From Erinaceus europaeus (Eukaryota > Chordata > Mammalia > Eulipotyphla > Erinaceidae), in NCBI RefSeq assembly GCF_950295315.1, contig NC_080171.1, positions 118,025,247 through 118,089,246 on the forward strand: 64,000 bases of DNA, in the 5' to 3' direction. Shown here one piece after another: positions 1 to 10,234 of this stretch. A model generated the notes under the pieces. The model made no database searches and had not been told where the DNA came from. It saw nothing but the letters and a program-made list of their open reading frames with translations. Both the position numbers and the translations under genes were made by a program. Position 1 is the stretch's first letter. Every line of letters starts with the position of its first letter.

Positions 1-316
1 GTGTCCTGGAGCTCCACTTCCCCAGAGCCCTTCCCCACTAGGGAAAGAGAGAGACAGGCTGGGAGTATGGGTCGACCTGTCAACACCCATGTTCAGTTAC
101 AGAATTTACAGCAATTACAGAAGCCAGACCTTCCACCTTCTGCACCCACATTGACCTTGGGTCCATACTCCCAAAGGGATAAAGAATAGCAAAGCTATCA
201 GGGGAGGGGATGGGATACGGAGTTCTGGTGGTGGGAATTGTGTGGAGTTGTACCCCTCTTACCCTGTGTTTTTTGTTGGTGTTTCCTTTTTATAAATAAA
301 AGTTAAAAAAAAAAAA
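1..316 (+). mobile_element. L1-3E: 3' end of hedgehog-type L1, truncated by window edge
   Basis: This is the terminal part of an L1 3' UTR. It carries the family's hallmark 'ggtggtgggaattgtgtgg' near the end and a 12-A tail at 305-316. The same module recurs about ten times in the window in both orientations. It is non-coding; the short open frame inside it is incidental. The 5' part lies outside the window. Confidence 0.85.
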
Positions 317-318
317 GA

Positions 319-1192
319 ATGAAGATGTTTTTAAAATATTCAATATGTAAACACTGATGTCTCATAGTTGACAGTTAATGTTTAAGCAAATTCAGGAAGA
401 AGAAAGAAGAAAGAGATGGAAAGAAGCATCAGACAGTGGTGGAGTCCATTTTCAATTATCTTGTGGGCACTGACGGCTACTGTACTTTCCCCTTTCACTA
501 TCAAGAACTACCATGCCCTCAAAGGTTGGCAAAAAAAAAAAAAAAAAATCTTCCCTTCATTCTAGACACTGCCCATTCAGCAGCCCTTCATTTTCTGGGC
601 ATGGTAGGAAAAAAAAAAAGTAATAAGAATGAGCCTGAATATTTGGCTTGCATTCCAAGGACTTATAGGATATTGGACCAACATCCTCAAAGGGAGCACT
701 TTACTGAATGACTGTGAGACCCACAGAACAAATCTAACTCCCACAGAAATGTTTTTACACCCTGTGCTGGGCTCACAGCCCAGGCCAGACTGTGTTCTCC
801 CTGATGGCTGCATTGAAATGAAACCATGCATAGCACATTTCTATGATGTGCTCCAAGTTTTACTCCAGGCCAGAGAAACCTGAACCGGCTTGACTATAAT
901 GAACCATCACTAATATCCTATCCTCGAGAGGCAGATTGAGACCTAGGATCAATTAACTACTGCCCTCTGAGTTGTGCCTTGCTTTGGTCTCCACCGCATG
1001 AGGACAAAAAAGAGAGATGGCAAATTAGTCCATTACCAAATGGTGATTCAGGAGAATCTGAACAGCAGCTGCAATTTTCCTGGCATTTTTGTTGTGACTA
1101 GTAAACAAGCTCTAAGATCCCAAGGAGCAAGCCATCACACTACAAACAGTTCAGCTGGCCAAATAGATGGATTATAATAATTCCCTGACTTT
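319..1192. other. Unannotated non-coding stretch
   Basis: No repeat family or coding signal is recognised. The stretch has two A-runs (near 530-548 and 610-618) and otherwise mixed sequence with frequent stops in all frames. Confidence 0.5.
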
Positions 1193-1565
1193 TTAAAATT
1201 TTTATCAGTGATTTATTAATGATTAATGAGATTATAAAGATAACAGGGGTACAGTTCCATTCAGTTCATACCACCAAAGTTCTGTGTCCCATCCCCTCCA
1301 TTGGAAAATTCCCTATTCTTTACCCTTCTCTGGGAATATAGACCAAAATTATTTTGGGGGTACAGAAGGTGGGAGTTCTGGCTTCTGTAATTGTTTCTCC
1401 ACTGGACATGGATGTTGGCAGGTAGATCCACACCCCCAGCCTGTTTCTATGTTTCCCTAGTGAGGTAGAGCTCTGGGGAGGTGGGGTTTCAGGACACATT
1501 GATGAGGTTGTCTGTCCAGGGAAGTCAGGTTGGGATCATGGTAGCATCTGCAACTTGGTGAATTG
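1193..1565 (-). mobile_element. L1-3E 3' end, antisense
   Basis: Reverse-complement copy of the L1-3E terminal module. The T-rich start at 1193-1206 is the inverted poly(A) side, followed by the complement of the 'ggtggtggga' block. It ends near 'tctgcaacttggtg', the usual upstream edge of short copies, so it is a 5'-truncated insertion. Confidence 0.85.
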
Positions 1566-2468
1566 CTTGATATTTCACATTTGAAGTCTCTACAGTGAAC
1601 AGAGACTGACATGGCAAGTATCTCCAGTATCCAAAAGGACAATCTTTAGTCCCAGCCAAAGTGAGCCCTGACCTACCCTCAAGTTTCTGGAGCAAACTGA
1701 ATGAAGTGGAGTTGATGGTCCTTCTGGGAAGAGTGCATGTGAGGAGGGGAGGACCCTGAGCAGGACAGAGTATAAAACCCCAAACTGACCTTCTCCAGCC
1801 AACATAAACAGGCTCTTTGTGGTCATTGTTTTAATTAGATAATTTAATCAGTCCTGACATGCTTTATATACACAGAACAGAGCATGTCTGAACTGCCACA
1901 GAGGCAGTGATTTTGAAAAGGATTGGTTTTTTTCCACTCACTCCTGGATATAAAAATAAAGGAGAAGGGGTAAAATAATAAAAAAAAAAAAACTAGGTAG
2001 GGTTCTACTAACTCTTTTTTCCTTCACACAAAAGTGATCAGAATTTTTTTTTTTAGAATTCTAGAGAAGAAAGCAAGCCTTAGAACAAATTTTCCTAAAT
2101 AGGATGTTATTCATTTTTTCTAAGCTTCATAAAAGGTAGTAATTGCAGTGAAACCCCGTGAGACAACACATATTCTCACACAGTCCCACATTAAAATAGC
2201 TTATCCCCCACAGATACTGTATAGAAGGAGAGAACAGAAGAAGAGGGGAGAAGGTAACGGGGAGAGAGGGAGTGTGTGAGAGGAGAATAAAGGAGAGTAA
2301 AGTATAATTAGCAGCAAAAACAATGCAGATTTTAACAATTCCCTTCTTTCTTTTAAGAAGCAACATAATATCCTTGCAGGCAAAGGGATCAAAGAAATAT
2401 AAATTCCTGAGTCCACAACATTTTCCAAGAAGAGTTGCTGTTTCTACTCATCCAAAACATTTTTTTAC
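1566..2468. other. Unannotated non-coding stretch
   Basis: No lineage-specific repeat is recognised. Poly(A) runs occur near 1980-1992 and a purine-rich patch lies at 2222-2300. It would be intron if the exon-like stretch just to its right on the minus strand is real. Confidence 0.45.
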
Positions 2469-2604
2469 CTGAAGGGTGGTCTCCATATCTGGCACCCCTT
2501 CGAGGCTGTCTCAGGACATCTTGGCGGACTTGGCTCCCTTCCTGCTGAGCAACTCTCAGCTGCTGTTCAAAGGAAGCTGAAGTATTAACCACTTTAGCAC
2601 TTTC
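2469..2604 (-). CDS. Candidate internal coding exon (unidentified gene)
   Basis: On the minus strand an open frame of 45 codons plus one base starts immediately after TAG-TAG and ends at CAG|GTAAAA, a good splice donor (GT at 2468-2467). The peptide is Gln/Arg-rich and has a coding look: it begins ESAKVVNTSASFEQQLRVAQ and ends in RYGDHPS. Exon phase would be 0 in, 1 out. The acceptor side sits in a pyrimidine-moderate context and is duplicated as a 26-bp tandem repeat. I do not recognise the protein family. It could also be a chance open frame or an exon remnant; no second exon was identified nearby. Confidence 0.35.
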
Positions 2605-2656
2605 CTACTAGGTTGGAAGCATGAACCAACCTACTAGGTTGGAAGCAATGAACCAT
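2605..2656. repeat. 26-bp tandem duplication over the putative splice acceptor
   Basis: Two near-identical 26-bp copies beginning 'ctactaggttggaagca' lie side by side (2605-2630, 2631-2656). Read on the minus strand, each copy ends in CTAGTAG, so the possible acceptor AG of the adjacent exon-like stretch is present twice. Confidence 0.8.
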
Positions 2657-2908
2657 TTTTCTTTACCCAAGTGACCAAGGCCCTACAATTTCATTTGCTT
2701 GCTAGCTTCTGTGAATTCCTCACATTCTTCTTAGGAAATAAAGGCAGTCCTACAGTTTTTGTGCAATAATTAACTCCTAATTCTTCTCCTTTGCCTGATA
2801 ATGACTGTTTTGGAGAATAGACTGTCCTCTCGGAAAGATTAGACTCAACAGTGTCCACATATTCTGAAATAGTAATCATCTGTGACTTAAGTATTTTACA
2901 GTCATTTT
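2657..2908. other. Unannotated non-coding stretch
   Basis: Mixed sequence, no recognised repeat. Lies between the exon-like stretch and a solo LTR. Confidence 0.4.
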
Positions 2909-2914
2909 CTTCCA

Positions 2915-3391
2915 TGCCGGGCTAGCGTGGGGATGCCTCTTCCTGGGTGCGTACTCTCTGGATTGGAGAGAGGAGAGAACTCGACTGGAGTCAGCCTGAG
3001 CTGCTACTCACTCAGCAACGCGAGGGAGATGACTCATGAACCAAGCTCATGCCTCGAGGCAATGTAAATCTTTATTAATCAGAGAGCTGAGGCTTTTAAA
3101 GGGCAGACCCGGAAGTGGCAAGTCGGAAATGGAAATGGCTAAGAAAGGGGCAGAGAAAGGCAAAATGGGCTGGAAAGGTAGGAACTTCCTTAGCAACTAT
3201 TGCGAGGGTTTTAACTGGTAAGTTTAATACTACCCTGTAGGCAGGGAGAGTCTTGAGGATAGAAAGAAGATAGATCAAAGGAATGGAGTGGGTGGGGATC
3301 TTTCAGACAAAACAATAGCCCGTAGTATCAGGAATGCAGGGTGCTTTGTGAGCCCTGCTGAGCTCAACCACATCCTCACAATTTCCCAACA
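2915..3391 (-). mobile_element. Solo LTR of an endogenous retrovirus (copy 1)
   Basis: A 477-bp LTR reads TG...CA on both strands, flanked by an exact 6-bp duplication 'cttcca' (2909-2914 and 3392-3397). The 6-bp duplication is typical of class II (betaretrovirus-like) ERVs. The polyadenylation signal AATAAA reads on the minus strand at 3076-3071, so transcription would run leftwards. No gag/pol/env sequence adjoins it, so it is a recombined solo LTR. Two other copies of the family are in this window. Confidence 0.85.
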
Positions 3392-3397
3392 CTTCCA

Positions 3398-3767
3398 GTT
3401 GGTGTTTTGCTCTTTCATTTTGTTGTAGGTGTCTGCTGATAATCCTGACTACTATTTTGGGGGAGAGAGAAAAAGAGAGAGGGAGAGAGAACAAAGCACC
3501 ATTTCATTATTTACCTGGGATCAAACCCAAAACTGAGTCGCCTCCCCAACCCCCAAATATCAAATATTAATAGGAGTCCAATTTACTGTTATGTTCTATT
3601 TTTTATTTGTACTGTTTCTATAAAAAATAAAAACTTTTCCCACTAAGGGGCACAGTACTATACTGTTAAAGTTCTTCTAGAAGTTTAGTACTTTGTATTT
3701 TATACAACGAGAATGAGGTTTTGGCTGTGGTGTGAGGCAGGCCATCACTTATGTTTTCATGTAGATA
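3398..3767. other. Mostly unannotated, with a purine-rich repeat-like patch
   Basis: Positions about 3460-3540 resemble a decayed antisense SINE (purine-rich run followed by 'cctgggatcaaaccc'), but too weakly to name. The rest shows nothing recognisable. Confidence 0.35.
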
Positions 3768-4018
3768 GTTCATTTTTATTGTTGTAGTTATTATTGTTGT
3801 TATTGATGTCATCGTTGTTGGATAGGACAGAGAGAAATGGAGAGAGGAGGGGAAGACAGAGATGGGGAGAGAAAGACAGACACCTGCAGACCTGCTTCAC
3901 CGCCTGTGAAGCGACTCTCCTAGAGGTGGGGAGCTGGGGACTTGAACCAGGATCCTTATGCTGGTCCCTGCGCTTCACACCTCATGTGCTTAACCTGCTG
4001 TGCTACCGCCCGACTCCC
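3768..4018 (-). mobile_element. SINE-A, antisense
   Basis: Complement of the hedgehog tRNA-derived SINE: (TTG)-rich tail, 'ggataggacagagagaaatgg', 'cctgcagacctgcttcaccgc', then the tRNA head ending 'cgcccgactccc'. Confidence 0.9.
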
Positions 4019-4024
4019 GCAAGT

Positions 4025-4154
4025 TTATTTTTTATACTTATTTATTTATTTAAAGTCTGGTCTATGGTAGTGCTAGGGACTGAACCAAGGTCACTGTCTG
4101 AGCCTCAGGCACTAAAAGTCTTTTTGTATAATCATTATCCCATCTCCCTAGCCC
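4025..4154 (-). mobile_element. SINE-C, antisense
   Basis: Decayed antisense copy. It ends with 'tataatcattatcccatctccctagcccc', the complement of the SINE-C tRNA-like head, and lies directly next to a SINE-A. Confidence 0.7.
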
Positions 4155-4798
4155 CACCTAGCAAGTTTCTATACCATTGTGTCTGTCTGCATTGGACACT
4201 GAAGGCATGAGTCTTAGAACCTCTGGTTCTAACCCCAAACCATAGGATTTACTCTAGCCTCCCCCCTTGACTTGTTTGCAACTTCTTGCTCCCAATAGTT
4301 AGCAGTATAGTTCTCACTTCTATAGCATATTTACTCTGCTCTATCCTAAAATAAATATTTAAAAAGTTTCCATTTTTTTTAATCAGACCCATCTGAAACT
4401 GAGATTATATAAAATCCCAACAAAATGAATGTGGAAGGGAAAAATCAGCATGTCTGTCTGTCTCAGTCTCCTTGGTTAAAAGCAGTGATGTGGGTTCCTG
4501 ATCACACCAGCCACGAGCAGTGTACTGCTGTGGTTTAAAGCAGCGCCGTGATACCCAGTTTGCTGCAGGGACCAGAATAAAGAATGCAATAATAGGCAAT
4601 CATAAGATGTGGGTCCACCCCCGCTCTCCTTTCCTAAGGGAAATTCTGGAATCCTGCCCATCTTGTTTTCCTCTCACAATGACCCATGCAGAATTATAAC
4701 CAAGATCTGTTCAGTGCTCTCTGGGATTTGGAATGGAAGCGTAGTCCCAGTGTATTAACATCCCACTACTTTTAAATCTATTTGAAAAATCACATTGG
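4155..4798. other. Unannotated non-coding stretch
   Basis: No recognised repeat or coding signal. A patch around 4260-4400 is T/A-rich. Confidence 0.4.
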
Positions 4799-4799
4799 G

Positions 4800-4936
4800 G
4801 AAATAAATATAAAAACCACATGATTATGTCAATAGATGCTAGAAAAACATTAGACGAGATTGAACATCAATTTATAATAAATATCTTCAATAAGGTGGGA
4901 AAAGAAGGAACACTCCTCAACATAAGTCATATATGA
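4800..4936 (+). mobile_element. L1 ORF2 fragment (reverse transcriptase region)
   Basis: Matches the mammalian L1 ORF2 stretch around 'atgattatgtcaatagatgc' (the IDAEKAF-type region of the RT domain). It is degenerate and has no continuous frame. A 5'-truncated SINE-B follows at its right edge. Confidence 0.7.
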
Positions 4937-5066
4937 GGGTGCCTAGTGTCTGTAGGTGTCTTTCTGTCTCTCTCCATCTCTATCTCCCCCTTCCTTCTCA
5001 ATTTCTCACTATCCCTCTATCCAACAAATAAGTAAATAAGTATGTTTAAAAATAAATTTAAAAACA
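4937..5066 (+). mobile_element. SINE-B, 5' truncated
   Basis: Starts inside the element ('gtgtctgtaggtgtcttt') and runs through the CT-rich middle to 'ccctctatccaacaaataa' and an A-rich tail. Both RNA polymerase III boxes are missing. Confidence 0.7.
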
Positions 5067-5074
5067 AACAAATG

Positions 5075-5408
5075 GGGGGTGGGCAGGCAGTAGCTCAGCA
5101 GATGAAAAGCACTTGATGCAAAGTGCAAGGACCAGCATGAGGATTCTGGTATAAGCCCGACTTCCTACCCACAGGGAGGTCACTTCACAAGTGGTGAAGC
5201 AGGTCTACAGGTGTCTGTCTTTCTCTCCCCCTCTCTGACTTCCCCTCCTCTCTCAGTTTCTCTCTGTCTTATCCAACAATAGCAGCAATAACAATAACAA
5301 CAAGGGCAACAAAATGGGAAATATGGCTCCAGAAGCAGTGAATTTGTAGTGCAGGCGCTGAGCCCCAGCAATAACCCTAGAGGCAAAATAAATAAATAAA
5401 TAAATAAA
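5075..5408 (+). mobile_element. SINE-A long form
   Basis: Complete copy with tRNA head, CT-rich middle, (AAC)n part and the extra 3' block ('gagccccagcaataaccct...ggcaaaa') followed by (AAAT)n. Confidence 0.9.
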
Positions 5409-5755
5409 GGTCGTATACAATCATATACAATAAACACACTCCATTAGAATATGATATTCTATCATTTGGAATGAAATAGATATAGTAGGAAAAGCTTATG
5501 CTAACTGAAATAAGTAGAGGTGAAAGACTATTCCTGGATACTTTCATCGATATGTGAAATATAAATGGTTTAAGTAAATGAACTTGGGGGATGGTAGCCA
5601 CAATGTCTCTTGGATTTTGTATCAGGGCATAGGACATTGGTGGCAGGTATCATGCTTTGCAGACACCAGATAGGGTGTGAAACTATACCCTTTAAATCAT
5701 ATCATTTTGTAAGCCACTGTTAAATCACTAATAACAAAAATAAAATTTAAGTCAC
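5409..5755 (+). mobile_element. L1 3' end
   Basis: Starts with a decayed ORF2 end ('gctaactgaaataagtagagg', compare L1 'taagtgaaataagtcag'), passes through a 3' UTR and ends 'gttaaatcactaataacaaaaataaaa', an L1-type terminus. Confidence 0.7.
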
Positions 5756-6336
5756 ATTGGATAATTCTGAGGTACCATCACCCACTGGCGGACAAGGAAA
5801 TAGGACAGTGTGACTCTGCCCTGCAAGGTCTTTAGTAAAGAGAAAAAAGAGACTCTTGGACGAAAAGTTGAGAGCTTTGCTTTCCCAGAAGACGGGCTAT
5901 TAAGAGACGGACATCTGGGGACAAGCCTGGGCGAGGTGAGGACAGCATGGAGACACCAGGGCCCTGTCACTTCAATGCCAGCTTGCCAGCCCGGCCATGA
6001 AGGAGATTCCAGTCTTTCCCACGTGTCTCCGCCTTGCTAAATATAAATCCATCTTGGTTTATATTATGCTGCCTCTAATTGAATCACATTCTTCATTTGT
6101 TTAATTCAGAAACAATAAACCGTCCTGAGCACTCCCCGGGAAGCCTGCCACCCCTGCAGTGGACCAGTTCCCAGCATATCAGGAAGGGCTTGCAGCATCA
6201 GAGGTATGTCTGGGGCTCAGATGCAATGAGGCTGGCCAAGGTAGACAGATTTTAGGAAAGCTACTAACATCATTCACTGCATAAGGAGAAGGAGTCCAAG
6301 AGAAAACCTAATATGTATTAATTGCCAGTAAACCAT
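5756..6336. other. Repeat-free stretch; AT-rich block at about 6035-6120
   Basis: No repeat family is recognised. Around 6035-6120 the sequence is dense in homeodomain- and fork-head-like words (ATAAATC, TAATTG, TTTGTTTA, AACAATAAA), which could mark a conserved non-coding element. A 76-codon open frame at 5810-6040 has no recognisable domain. Confidence 0.4.
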
Positions 6337-6345
6337 TAAAGATTA

Positions 6346-6652
6346 ACTTTTTTTTTTTGCCTCCAGGGTTATCGCTGGGGTTCTACAAATCCACTGCTCC
6401 TGGTGGTCATTTTTAATGTTATTGTTGTTGATGTTACTATTATTGTTGTTGCTGCTGTTGTTATTATTGGATAGGACAGAGAGAATTTGAGAGAGATGGG
6501 GAAGATAGAGAGGGGAGAAAAGTAGACACCTGCAGACATGCTTCACCACTTGCAAAGCGACCCCCCCTGCAGGTGGGCTTGAACCAGGACACTTCAGTGG
6601 TCCTTGCACTTTGCACTATGTGCACTTGACCCACTGTGCTACTGCCTGGCCC
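6346..6652 (-). mobile_element. SINE-A long form, antisense
   Basis: Begins with the complement of the 3' block ('gcctccagggttatcgctgg') and ends with the tRNA head complement. The direct repeat 'aaagattaa' flanks it (about 6337-6345 and 6655-6663). Confidence 0.9.
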
Positions 6653-6671
6653 CCAAAGATTAATTTTTCAA

Positions 6672-7117
6672 GGGACCGGGAGAGCCTGAGGGTGCTTCGT
6701 CCCAAGCATGTGCTCTCTGGGTTGGAGAAAACTCGACTGGAGCCAACCTAGGCTGCTGTGTGGGAGAGGGATCAGGAACTTGTGCTGAGCTAACGTCGCA
6801 GGAGAGAGAGAGACTCTGGGACTCGCAGAGCCAGAAGGCAGTCTAATGTTTAATCAGAAGAGCATCTGTATTTATACTCGCCAAGAAGGAAATAGTAGGG
6901 TGGAATATAGGACGTGACGTAGAGAGCTTGGAGCGAAAAGACAGTGGAAACTAGTGATGGAAAACATGGTGTGACTAGGAGAGGGGGCAGTGCAAAAAGA
7001 GTGTGAACCAGTAGGATTAAACCAGTGCCCTGCAGGCAGAGTGATTCTCAGGTAAAACAGTGATTATGTAAATAGACCACAGCGTTAAGCAGGGGGGAGC
7101 TGGCGTACTGCCCAACA
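6672..7117 (-). mobile_element. Solo LTR, same ERV family (copy 2, decayed left edge)
   Basis: Shares with the other two LTRs the block 'gtgctctctgggttggag' and the right terminus 'gcccaaca'. The left TG edge is eroded, and no clean 6-bp target duplication can be named. No internal viral sequence adjoins it. Confidence 0.75.
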
Positions 7118-7312
7118 GACAAACCCAGTTAAACACCCCTGTTACCATACAGAAGGACCTAGGTCCAAGCCTTCAGTCCCCACCTGCAGGGGGAAGCTCT
7201 CTGAGCAGTGAAGCAGGGCTACAGGTCTCTCCCCCCCCTCTCTCTCTCTCCATCTCCCCTTCCCCTATCAATTTGTTTCACTGTCCAAAATAAACAAATA
7301 AGTAAAAAAATA
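7118..7312 (+). mobile_element. SINE-B
   Basis: Decayed head, then 'agtccccacctgcaggggga', CT-rich middle and 'aataaacaaataagtaaaaa' tail. It abuts the solo LTR with no gap. Confidence 0.75.
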
Positions 7313-7526
7313 TATTGGGGGAAAATGAACCTTTCATTCTTGACTGAAAGTCCTAAGTAGAATCAAAACAGGTGGTACTACCCTGCTGTGACAATCATTG
7401 ACCTCAAGAAAAGGCCCGGTTCAGTGAATTAACCTCCAAGCAAGAGGGTAGAGCCCTTAGGACACCTGATAATGGGGCAGGACTGAATTGATCATCACCC
7501 CACAGTTTCTCAATTTCTGCTTTTGT
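7313..7526. other. Unannotated stretch
   Basis: No recognised feature. Confidence 0.4.
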
Positions 7527-7671
7527 TTTTGATAGAGACAGAAAGGCAGAGCAGACAGAGAGAGTGTGAGAGACCACAGCACCTAAGTTTCCTTCAGTGT
7601 GGTAGGGGCCTGGCTCAAACCTGGGTTACTCATATGGCAAAGAAACACACTATCCAAATGAGTTATTCTGG
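7527..7671 (-). mobile_element. SINE-D, antisense
   Basis: A tRNA-like SINE read in reverse: 'gatagagacagaaaggcaga', then 'gctcaaacctgggttactca' (complement of a B box) and 'aatgagttattctgg' (complement of the head). Three other copies in the window are in the same orientation. Confidence 0.65.
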
Positions 7672-7885
7672 GGCTTGCTGGGGGTGCACCTGATTGAGAG
7701 CACACGTTACAATGTGCAAGGACCTGGGTTAGAGTCCACAGTCCCCACTCCCCACCTGCACAGAGAAAGCTTTGCAAGTGGTAAAGCAGGGCTGCAGGTG
7801 TGTCTCTTTCCCTCTCTATTACTCCTTTCCCTCTTGATTTCTGGCTTTTCTCTATCCAGTAAATAAAGACTATTTTTAAAAAATC
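7672..7885 (+). mobile_element. SINE-B
   Basis: Full-length copy: head 'ggggtgcacctgattgagag', B-box region 'gggttagagtcc', CT-rich middle, 'aataaagactatttttaaaa' tail. Confidence 0.85.
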
Positions 7886-8017
7886 GTTTTGAGTAAGTTA
7901 TTTCACGAGCCTCGCCTCACTTTTTTTTTTTACCAGAAAATATTTAAAGTGGAAGAAAGTGAATTAATCATTTTAGATCATATAATGATGTACCAGAAAA
8001 CTCTGAATTAGAATTTG

Positions 8018-8222
8018 GGCATGGTTGACACACTAGTTCTCCTAGACAATACACACATGTTACAATGTCCAAGGACTCAGGTTCAAGCCCCTGGTCCCCA
8101 CCTTCAAAGGGAAAGCTTTGTGAGTGGTGAAGCAGGGCTGTAGGTGTCTCTCTGTCTCTCTCCCTCTCCATCTCCCCTTTTCCTCTTGATTTCTGGTTGT
8201 CTAAATAAAGATTTTTTTAAAA
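8018..8222 (+). mobile_element. SINE-B
   Basis: Decayed head with a clear 'ggttcaagcccctggtcccc' B-box region, CT-rich middle and 'aataaagatttttttaaaa' tail. Confidence 0.8.
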
Positions 8223-8225
8223 AAC

Positions 8226-8402
8226 TGGTTACAAATCATTCTCTAAACATCTGTACCTGTGGACTCTACAAATCTCTAAAGTCTTGGTTTGTGGTCCAAT
8301 ATAAACAGTTCCCCAAAACTCTGGTGGTGGGAACGATGTGAAATTATGCCCCTGTTGCCATGTAATTTTGTAACTCAATATTAAATCACTAATAAAATTG
8401 AT
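8226..8402 (+). mobile_element. L1 3' end (L1-3E relative)
   Basis: Contains 'ctctggtggtgggaacgatg' and ends 'atattaaatcactaataaaa'. These are the same terminal words as the L1-3E copies, with an older-looking terminus. Confidence 0.7.
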
Positions 8403-8842
8403 TTTTAAAAAGGAGATGTCCCAGGTGCTGAAGATTGAGCCAGGAATAAAGTAGAAGCCCCCCCCCCTTCTTGCCACTGATCTTCTGAGGGGGCTGGAAA
8501 GCAGCTGAGGAAATTAGTGCTATCTAATGTTCTGATGGTAGAATGATTGTGGTGAAAAAAAAAACCAAGGCAAGGGTCCAGCGACAGCATAAAGGGCTGC
8601 TATTTCTTTACAGGAGGAGCACAGAAATCCCCAATATAGAGCTACCTTTGGGTAACGTCTTGAATGTAAGGGCACCAACAAATAGTTGAGAATCAACACA
8701 CCTCACAGAAAGAATGCCAGGATCCATTGGGTGGGCCTGAGTAACGGGGTGGGATTAGAAGCAGCATGTTATGACTTTCTGTGAAAAGAAAGTAGGACAA
8801 AGTTAAATATTATTTCATAGCCATTAAGATAATACTATCAAA
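8403..8842. other. Unannotated stretch
   Basis: Contains a C10 run near 8458-8468; otherwise no recognised repeat or coding signal. Confidence 0.4.
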
Positions 8843-9067
8843 AAGAGAGAGGAAGGAAGGAAGGAAGGAAGGAAGGAAGGAAGGAAGGAAGGAAGGGAGG
8901 AAGGGAGGGAGGGAGGAAGGGAGGAAGGAAGGAAGGAAGGAAGGAAGGAAGGAAGGAAGGAAGGAAGGGAGAAAGGGAGGAAGGGAGGAAGGGAGGAAGG
9001 AAGGGAGGAAGGGAGGAAGGGAGGGAGGAAGGGAGGAAGGGAGGAAGGGAGGAAGGGAGGGAGGGAG
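8843..9067. repeat. GGAA/GGGA microsatellite
   Basis: About 225 bp of pure purine built from GGAA and GGGA units. It ends exactly where a SINE-A begins. The long open frames of Leu-Pro-Ser on the opposite strand are products of the repeat. Confidence 0.97.
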
Positions 9068-9355
9068 ATGGGAGTCGGGTTATGCGCACGTGGTACAAAG
9101 TGCAAGGACTGGCTCAATGATCCTGATTGAAGCCCCCGGCTCCCCACCTGCAGGGGAGTCGCTTCACAGGCGGTGAAGCAGGTCTGCAGGTGTCTGTCTT
9201 TCTCTCCCCCCTCTGTCTTCCCCTCCTCTCTCCATTTCTCTCTGTCCTATCCAACAACAGCAACATCAATAACAAAAACAATAATAGCTACAACAACAAT
9301 AAAAAAAAAAACAAGAGCAACAAAAGGGAAAATAAATAAATAAATATTTTTTTAA
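9068..9355 (+). mobile_element. SINE-A with internal head deletion
   Basis: The head reads 'gggagtcgggttatgcgcac': the A-box segment is deleted, so internal promoter function is probably lost. The rest is complete with (AAC/AAT)n and an AAATA tail. Confidence 0.9.
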
Positions 9356-9377
9356 ATTAAAGAAAAAAGAAAAGAAA

Positions 9378-10234
9378 TGTTGGTAAAGATACGGAGACAG
9401 TAGAATGTTTGTCTACTGTTGGTGGAAAATGATCTATTCACTATAGAAAAAAATATGGGGGAGTGTTGGTGCACCTGGTTGAGTGCACATATCACAGTGT
9501 ACAAGGATCTGGGTTCAAGTCTCCAGTAGCCACCTGCAGGAGGGACTTCATAAGTGATGAAGCAGAGCTGCTCATCTCTCTCTCTCTCTCTCTCTCACCC
9601 CCATCTACCTTTCCCTTCCCTCTAGATTTCTCTGTCTCTATCCAAAATAGATAAAATAAATAAAAATATTTAAAGAGAAAATAATATGGTCATTATGCAA
9701 AAAGTTCAAAATAGAGTGTCATGTAATCCAACAATATTACTTTCGGATATATGCCCAAAAGAACTGAAAGCAGTCTGAACAAGAGATTTGTAGGCCCACA
9801 TTCCTACCAGTGTCAGTCATAATTAGCCAAAGGGCGAAAGCAACCCAAGTGCCCACTGGCAGATGAGTGTGGTCTATGCGCACAGTAGAATCTTACTCAG
9901 CTTTAAGAAGGACATTTGGACACATGTTACAACCTGCATGAGCCTTGAGAGCCTTAGGGAAAAGGAAACAAGCCAATCACGGAAAGACAAATATCATTAT
10001 TTTTCCACTTATATGCGGGAACTAGAGACATCAAATTCTTGGAAGCAGCAAGTACATGGTGACTACCCAGAATGGGAGGGGGTGAGGAATGGAGATTGTG
10101 TTTCAGCAGTAGGGAGAGTTTTAGTGTTTGCAAAAGCTAAAGGTGGACGGTGGAGCTGAACCTACAGCAATGTCAGAGCACTTTATACCACACAACTGGG
10201 CATTGCTGAAGATGGTGAGTCTTAATGTTCTATG
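9378..10234 (+). mobile_element. Old L1 (L1M-like), ORF2 end and 3' UTR, interrupted by a SINE-B
   Basis: Follows the conserved L1 order: 'gttggtggaaaatgatctat' region, 'ggatatatgcccaaaagaact', 'gcaacccaagtgcccactgg', 'ttactcagctttaagaagga', 'catgagccttgagagcctta', then a 3' UTR. Many stops and indels make it a fossil. A SINE-B sits inside it at 9457-9680, and an antisense SINE-A has inserted at its right end. Confidence 0.85.
9457..9680 (+). mobile_element. SINE-B nested in the old L1
   Basis: Head 'gggagtgttggtgcacctgg', B-box region, CT-rich middle with (CT)n, and 'agataaaataaataaaaata' tail. Confidence 0.85.

Noticed and set aside
8824..9147. Long open frames rich in Leu-Pro-Ser-Phe
   Set aside because: They are translations of the GGAA/GGGA microsatellite in several frames, not a gene.
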